Of a DNA stretch of 64,000 nucleotides, positions 58,117-64,000 are shown piece after piece; position 1 is the first letter of the stretch; every line of letters begins with the position of its first letter. The position numbers were made by a program, and so were the translations under genes. The notes beneath the pieces were generated by a model that was not told where the DNA came from, searched no databases, and saw nothing but the letters and a program-made list of their open reading frames with translations. Source of the stretch: Ulota crispa (lineage: Eukaryota; Streptophyta; Bryopsida; Orthotrichales; Orthotrichaceae); the NCBI GenBank assembly GCA_963920765.1, contig OY987244.1, positions 20,874,358-20,938,357 on the forward strand, given 5' to 3'.

Positions 58117-58976
58117 ACACAGTTGTAGATGTTAACTCCTAAACGTCGAGGAGGACAAAAAATGCCCTTTGGCTCTTATATAATAAGATTCTATGATTCA
58201 AAAAAAAGTCATTTTTATTTGATCTTTTTTCAGAAGTGATCATAAACACATGGTCCATCATGGAAGACAAAAAATTACATCTTGAGATGCATTCATTTTT
58301 TTTGTAACCCAAATTGTGATAAGTTTCAAAAACATGGTGTTAGCTCCCAAGCTGCCCTTTTTGCAATTTTCATGAGGGCACCATGCACTGTTAACTTTTC
58401 CAACTTTTTGAAACAATACTACTAGTGCCCATGTACAAAACACTAAACACTGTAGAATGCTACAGACAGGGCAAACTATGGTGATCCAACCGTCCTTTTA
58501 GGACGAAGGTACTGAGGGAAGTTAAGTGAAAGCATGATTACTCAAACTTCATCACATTCCTTGTAAATGTAGATTTCGAGAATCTGAAGTCTCCTCTTCG
58601 ATTTTGAGGTGACAGAGTAAGAACTTTGCAAGATGGTCAGCAGTGAAAGTGCCGAGAAGACGGACAAAGGGCAACATGGACATTCCAGAGCAGAAAGGTA
58701 AATTCGCCAGAGCTTTAAATTGCTATAGGCATCCAGTGTGGAAGAGTTGATGTGAATCTCTTCTGAATATGCGGTTTTTGAAGCTGGAAAAGAACAGAAG
58801 AATTTTCTGTTCATCACACTAGGCTACAATACCTAAAGAGTCATCACACACTGGAAAGCTTCTAGCAAGCTCGACCATGGCTGGACTCTCTATTACTGGT
58901 TGAGACGAACCCAGACCCCGCTCTGCTTAGTCGAATGTGAATTTGGGTATTCGATACGACTCCTGACCGAGCTCTG
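58117..58976. other. Spacer with gene-like composition 3' of the DUF2235 relic
   Basis: 58450-58976 is less AT-rich than the repeats and may be the 3' part of the broken gene that follows on the - strand. I see no domain. A - strand frame at 58542-58817 is not convincing. Confidence 0.35.
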
Positions 58977-59897
58977 CTAAATTGGATGTCTGTTCGCATA
59001 CTCTATCGCATACGAGCAATCACACATTTCCACCTCCAGACAATAGAGCAGTTTGCTGCACTCTACAGTTTCATCGTCTGATTCAATCTGCCATACCGCC
59101 TTGCGACCCAGGTCAGGGTTATTGATGTCAAGCTTTTGAATCTCAATCGTGTCCGGAGCAGCGTTTGTGAACTGAGTACCATCTTTACCGAAGAGGCTAG
59201 GTGGGTGGTACACCTGCTTGGCCGAGATGGTGATGCGGTCTTTCACAGACCAGTGCAGTTTTGCCCCATTGGTTTCTACGATGACGCGGTAGACCGGACT
59301 TTAAAAGCACTTGGATATTTTATTATGAGAAAGATTATAAGAATCTCGCGGTTTCGTAAGCGACACCCGTCTTGTAGGAACCGGATTCCCTTGTGCGTCA
59401 ACTCTATGGGTGACAGGAGAGTCGTACGTCCAGTAGAAGCGCAATCCATGCTTCTGGGCGTGCTTCTGCATCCAAACGTAAGCATACTGCCAGAGATCAT
59501 TGGGGTCCTTCAAGTCATGCAAGTCTGCGCCGCCTCCCACGTTGGACTGGCTCCCGATAAACCAGACTTGCTTCACCTCCTTGTTCGCTGGCGTCACCTT
59601 GTTCCACAGCGTTGGCTCAAAATCAGAACGGTTTTCATCGATTGAAAGTGCGCGGTAGGCATTTTCCGCAATGCACGACAGACCTCGGTCATGGAACTTC
59701 TCCTGTGTACCGACAGCATCTTCCGTATCCCACACGCCTAGCATCTTCACCTTCACTCAGTGAATCAGGTATTTGGCTTCCTTGGCGCCTGTGTGAAACT
59801 CAACCCATTTGTTGTAGAAATCCTTGTTGGATGACGGATCTTTCTTATCCACCCCATCAGGAGTAGTAGTTTGCACATATGCTTGGTACATAGCGTC
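58977..59897 (-). pseudogene. DUF2235-type alpha/beta-hydrolase pseudogene, 5' truncated
   Basis: One reading frame runs from 59897 down to a stop at 58977-58979, interrupted only by TGA (59757-59759) and TAA (59301-59303). It carries the C-terminal hallmarks of DUF2235 proteins: LGVWDTEDAVG (family GVWDTVG), ALSIDENRSDFEPTLW, then QVWFIGSQSNVGGG (family QVWFPGxHSDVGGG), then WMQKHAQKHGLRF. The N-terminal half with the usual FDGTWN and nucleophile GFSRGA motifs is missing. The 5' edge coincides with the inverted-repeat element at 59898-60134. I found no splice sites that would remove the stops. DUF2235 proteins are common in fungi and bacteria and uncommon in plants, so horizontal origin is possible but unproven. 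The coding sequence is more GC-rich than the flanks. Confidence 0.72.
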
Positions 59898-60134
59898 TAA
59901 CACCATATTAGGTAAAGTGGGAAAAAACGTATAATTTGGGACTTTCAGATTCACCTTCAAAAGTTTGAGGTGATCACCTCAAATCAAGCTCAAAGCACAT
60001 GTATCCTCACTTGAGAGGAGGGATTTGCGAGGGAAAAATCTTAGTGGCTTAGATTGAATCTAATACCTTCAAATCTAACTTTTTGGGTTTGGGGGGAAAA
60101 CAAAGTGGGACACCCTTTTTTCCCAATTTACCTA
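59898..60134. mobile_element. Inverted-repeat element abutting the DUF2235 relic (237 bp)
   Basis: AACACCATATTAGGTAAA (59898) is mirrored by TTTACCTAATATGGTGTT (to 60134). The match extends inward as GGGAAAAAA / TTTTTTCCC. The flanks allow a TA target. It sits exactly at the 5' end of the hydrolase similarity and may have truncated it. Confidence 0.65.
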
Positions 60135-61427
60135 ATATGGTGTTAAGTTTGTTCTAAATCTTAAAAACTTGACAAACTATTTGACAATACCAAAATCATT
60201 AAGGCATTAAAAATAGCAATTAAAGCAATTATTCTACACAAAGTTGACGTTTAATTTCTTCATGTACAAGACCGTATTAATCATGTGTGGGGGGGGGTTC
60301 AAATAAATTGAAGGAACACAACATACTATATAAATTATTGCAATACTACATTAATAGCAAAATTATGAACCCTTTAAACATCCCCTCTAAACCCCTTTCA
60401 AATGATCCCAATGAAGGTTTTAATTTTTACTTTGAGATGTGAAAAATACCTTACAACCTAATTATTCCAATCCAAATTTTTGATTGCAATGATGGCTAAA
60501 AGCCTTGGGTTTGAATGGAAATAAGGCACCATTCAATCATGATGGTGCACAATACCAAAAAATTATAAAAAAAATATGGCACAATATTTGATTGTGTCAA
60601 CTCAAGTTTGGATGCAATATTAAATCCATGCTTTTAAAAATTGTAGCGCACAGTACTTGTACAATAGGAAAGTCATATGAGGTAGCCACACTTCACACAC
60701 ACTTCCAATGTACCCGGCCTAAACTCAATACATTTTAAGAGAGCCACAAATTAAGGGGCACTTGGAGGGCTCATAATTTTGCTAATGGAAGCTCATGAAA
60801 TTTGCAAATACACTAGGCAAAATTGGAGGCATAAAGGCATTATGTACATTTCAAAAAAAAAAAACTTAACAATCCAAGCAATGAAAACCAAAGAATCTTA
60901 GTTGACTATAATAGGAAAAAAAACTAATAAAAAAACACAAGTCGCTCAAAAAACAAAAGTACCAAATTTATACATTAGCAAAATTTTGAACCCTCCAAGA
61001 GGCCCTTAAGATTTGACATTCTTAACATTTATTGAACCTAGCCGGGTACATTAGAAAGTGTGTGAAATGTCTCTACCTCATATGACTTTCCTATTGTACA
61101 TCACAAAAATCATGTATATAAAATGGTAATCTAGTCCTTGTATGAAGGACCTTATCCACATGCACAATCTAAAATAATACAAAAAGACATTGCATTGATA
61201 AAATATGTAGATGAACTCACTAGTCATTATCCAAGTACTTCACTCATGTATACAAATAGAGTAAAATAGAAATCATGGTTCTATTATACCCACATCTTTG
61301 TCCTATTGAGATAGCACAATAATATAATTTTCATGATTGCATTGAACTCAAAGGATAGTAGGAAATAGAGGATTAGTGATTTGTTTGTTGCAATAAGTAC
61401 ATGTCTTGGGATCCTTTTTGAGACTTC
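60135..61427. other. Intergenic repeats including an inverted pair at 60655-61105
   Basis: gtacaataggaaagtcatatgaggta near 60658 is mirrored by tacctcatatgactttcctattgtac near 61074, with a related stretch at 11521-11580. A phrase at about 60975-61015 (ccctccaagaggccctta) is mirrored at 62185-62206, on the far side of the next element. No gene is seen. Confidence 0.45.
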
Positions 61428-61431
61428 TTAA

Positions 61432-62184
61432 CCCCTGACCGCCCCAAAGATAGTATACTGTCTTTGGGGATTAGAAATGCTTATTTGAGGAACTGGATCT
61501 ACTTTTTTTTATCTTGCTTTAAACTACAATTATGAAGGTATTCAAGTTGTCCATGCTAATGGAGTAATGGCAAGGAAAGTCAAACGTTGTACAAGCGTTG
61601 CAAGAGATTTGATTGGGTGAAACACCATACATGGTGTGGTGGCAAGTAGTGTTTTACAAGCTGCAACTGATCAATATCTCTTCCAAGCTTCCTTGTGTGT
61701 GCTTTGTAGTAGCGGGAAAGTTGTTGACAAGGGTTCAAGCATGTTCTAAACCCTTATTATGGCAACTGTCACCGACTATGCCGGTCATTGTTTTCTGTGC
61801 AATAGCAATTTAAAGCCCTAAGACTTGACATAAAAAGAAGTGCAATCTTCAATAATTTACAAGTGTGTGCATTCACATCAAATCTTGATGCTCACAAAAT
61901 TTGAGATGAATCCGGGGCTTATAGAATTTTGTAAAAATCATCAAGTAGCAACTACCTACCAAAAATGAGATTTTATCATCACATGTTGTTTGATCAAATG
62001 TTATAATCTCCCATCTCTTGTGGTGAATTGTTCCCAAAATTTGGAAGCCATTTTCTAAGTAGGTGTTCCACTATTTTCAATAGTCACTTTTTGTGGATCA
62101 TGTGATTGACTGAAGTATGATGCATCAAAGTTGTCGGTCTCCAAAAACCCTAATTTTGGTGAAAATGGCTTGGGTGCTCAAGGG
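61432..62184 (+). mobile_element. TTAA-flanked element, family C copy 2 (753 bp)
   Basis: The ends CCCCTGACCGCCCC and GGGTGCTCAAGGG lie between TTAA at 61428-61431 and 62185-62188. Length and ends match the copy at 39532-40300. A 66-codon frame at 61613-61813 has no recognisable motif. Confidence 0.7.
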
Positions 62185-62188
62185 TTAA

Positions 62189-63249
62189 GGGCCTCTTGGA
62201 GGGTTCAAAATTTTGCTCCTAAGGGGCAAATGGAATTATTCATAAGTTTAATGAGCTCTACCAATCTGCTCCACTTGATGATTGGTCAATTGACTATTTG
62301 TGGAGCACACTTGAAGAGTAAGGGTAGGGGACAAAAAATTTGAGAGCTCTCCAAAAGTAGACAGAAACACTTGACGCATCAGGGATTGCATGCAAGGTTA
62401 CCGATGCTCTTAGGATGTAGCTTGATTTTCTTGTTGGTCATTTATCTCATTTTAGAGCATTCCATTTTACCTCTTTGTCCTCTTCAGTCGTGTTTATAGT
62501 GTATGCTTTGTTTTGAAATGTGAGAACTAGTATGGTAACTGCGTAAGATTCAAAACATGACATTGTTGTAAAGAATCAAAAGATTTTGTACTAGCAGCAA
62601 TCGAGAGCAATGTGGAGATTGAGTGCACCTTGAGACAACCACTGAACCAATGCTACTTGCAGAGACAGCCTATCGAATATACTTACAACGCAAATGTTAG
62701 GGCATTCCACACTACAGCTTTCACGCCACATCAGGTGATACTAGTGAATAAATAAGACTGGAAAGAAAGGCGACCAAACACAAGTAAAACGAAAGGAATC
62801 GTCCGAACCAGTACACCTAGTGCACAGAGAACACCAACCAACCAAAGAAAGTGACAAGTGAGAACAAGATGAAAGAATAAGTGATGGGGGAGATGTGTGA
62901 CATTCCTGTTCAAAACTGCTTTTGATATACAACTACCTAAGTATGCCCCATAGCTTGACGAAAACGAATCTGTACAATGTAATTCCTCACTGGCACAGAA
63001 TCATAAAATTCCATGACCAGTGCACTTCCTGTCCAAGATTCTCTACAATGTTGCACAACCTCCAGTTCCGGAAAGATCTGCAGTTCACACCAAAATGCAT
63101 CAGTCGAAAGCTGGCTGGAAGAAGTCATCGTTGCCACAACGATTGAAAATTCCTAAAACGAGACTAGTTGAAACTGGTTAGTGATGTAATGAAAGTTGAA
63201 TAAGGAGATCTAACCTGACTCTTTCGCAATACGATGATCACTCGGCTTC
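62189..63249. other. 3' flank and probable untranslated region of the right-edge gene
   Basis: From about 62.58 kb the composition becomes gene-like. On the - strand a donor (GTAAGA, intron from 63253) and an acceptor (ctcgttttag, ending at 63153) could form a 101-bp intron. Using it would replace the stop at 63250 with about nine further codons and a stop. The remainder looks untranslated. Confidence 0.35.
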
Positions 63250-64000
63250 TTACGAGTCGGCAGCAGTAAGGCCTGCATTCTCAGACATCAGCGGTATCTT
63301 ATGTCCTGGCAAGGATGCTACTATACCATGCTTGTCCTCGACGACGACTTCCAAAGGCTCTCTCAGCAGGCGAGAGTCATGGGCGATGTCAAGAGAAACT
63401 GCATGTGGCAACTCTCCACGAGCCGTGGATGTTTCGCCTTCCTCTCGAAGTTGACCGTCAGCGACATCAGCTTCGGCTGATTCCAGCACAGCACTTGCCT
63501 TCAGAAATTCCCCTGCCAACACATCAAACAAAGGCACGGCCGACCCTGCTGCTGCTTGATGCTCCGCACTCTTGCCTTTCCCAAGCAGCAACAGCGGAGC
63601 CGTCTCTCGACGAGAGTGTTTCAATGGCGGAGTAAGTCTACGAGTTCTTCGTTGCAACCTGTGACTATCTTGAGACTTCCTCTCATCCTCCCCAAACACC
63701 CGCATACGGCCTTGCTCGCCTTTCTTCTCCTCTCGTTCTCGCTGCAGCTCTGTAACTTTGTCTTCCTCCAAAGAAAGCCTCACCACTTCCTCAAGTGCGC
63801 CCTTCAGAAGTGGGGTCCCAATACGACTTGCACGGTACATCTTGCGACGAGAAACTCGTCTTCCAGATTTCTCTTCCATGTCGCCTCCTGAACGAATTTC
63901 AACCAGGCCCCTGTTTGTTCTATTCCCCTCCGAGGACTTCAAACCATCTGCAACTCGTGTAGAAGCACGCATACTAGGCATCTCAGACCCCTTGCCCTTC
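63250..64000 (-). CDS. Unrecognised charged protein, C-terminal part (runs off the window)
   Basis: The frame is open from the right edge to a TAA at 63250-63252, giving at least 249 codons. The visible part starts within KGKGSEMPSMRASTRVADG, and the true start lies outside. It is rich in Arg, Glu, Ser and Lys, with basic clusters (SGRRVSRRK, RLQRRTRRL) that could be nuclear localisation signals. A probable amphipathic helix (LKGALEEVVRLSLEEDKV) is followed by a Glu/Arg/Lys-rich helix. A hydrophobic-acidic C-terminus follows (VPLFDVLAGEFLKASAVLESAEADV). No family is recognised. A splice option at the stop is described in the adjacent entry. Long frames on the opposite strand here look like shadows. 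Confidence 0.55.
   Translation of the reverse strand, partial: KGKGSEMPSMRASTRVADGLKSSEGNRTNRGLVEIRSGGDMEEKSGRRVSRRKMYRASRIGTPLLKGALEEVVRLSLEEDKVTELQREREEKKGEQGRMRVFGEDERKSQDSHRLQRRTRRLTPPLKHSRRETAPLLLLGKGKSAEHQAAAGSAVPLFDVLAGEFLKASAVLESAEADVADGQLREEGETSTARGELPHAVSLDIAHDSRLLREPLEVVVEDKHGIVASLPGHKIPLMSENAGLTAADS

Noticed and set aside
1..64000. LTR retrotransposons, rRNA genes, CRISPR arrays or bacterial-type operons
   Set aside because: I saw no reverse transcriptase, integrase, paired long direct repeats, rRNA-like sequence or regular short spaced repeats. Absence is by eye only.

Overview
This is nuclear DNA from a plant of the streptophyte lineage. The evidence is a multi-exon plant osmosensor-type hybrid histidine kinase, plant AP2/ERF-type DNA-binding domains, GT-AG introns that keep frame across every junction I checked, and a background of AT-rich DNA transposons. 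I cannot name the species. Nothing points clearly to a seed plant, and a bryophyte, fern or charophyte alga would all fit. I saw no rRNA, CRISPR array or bacterial-style operon, and no tRNA gene that I could support.

Layout. 1-24.9 kb: AT-rich repeats with no convincing gene, only two small uncertain frames near 12.3 and 13.2 kb. 24.9-33.8 kb: a complete AHK1-like histidine kinase gene on the + strand. It has ten coding exons, and my model gives 1210 aa against 1207 aa for Arabidopsis AHK1. 33.8-42.9 kb: large foldback elements with smaller elements nested in them. 42.9-54.7 kb: the most interesting locus, a seven-exon + strand gene. Its reconstructed protein of about 1869 aa joins an INO80D/KANSL2-type double C3H zinc finger to five AP2-like domains. 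54.7-62.2 kb: more small transposons and a broken DUF2235 hydrolase gene on the - strand. 63.25-64 kb: the 3' part of an unrecognised - strand gene that runs off the window.

The repeats are unusually informative. Several families have ends of the type TTAA-CCC...GGG-TTAA and behave like non-autonomous piggyBac-like elements. They sit next to each other sharing single TTAA sites (16365-18977), nest inside one another, and land inside one arm of large palindromes. In the last case the other arm preserves the empty target site. Other small elements have Harbinger-like TTA, Mutator-like 9-bp or CACTA-like ends. I found no transposase gene and no LTR retrotransposon.

The two main genes are probably unrelated in function. 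One is a membrane phosphorelay receptor expected to work with histidine phosphotransfer proteins. The other is a predicted nuclear DNA/chromatin-binding protein. All homology statements come from motif recognition by eye, because no database search was possible.
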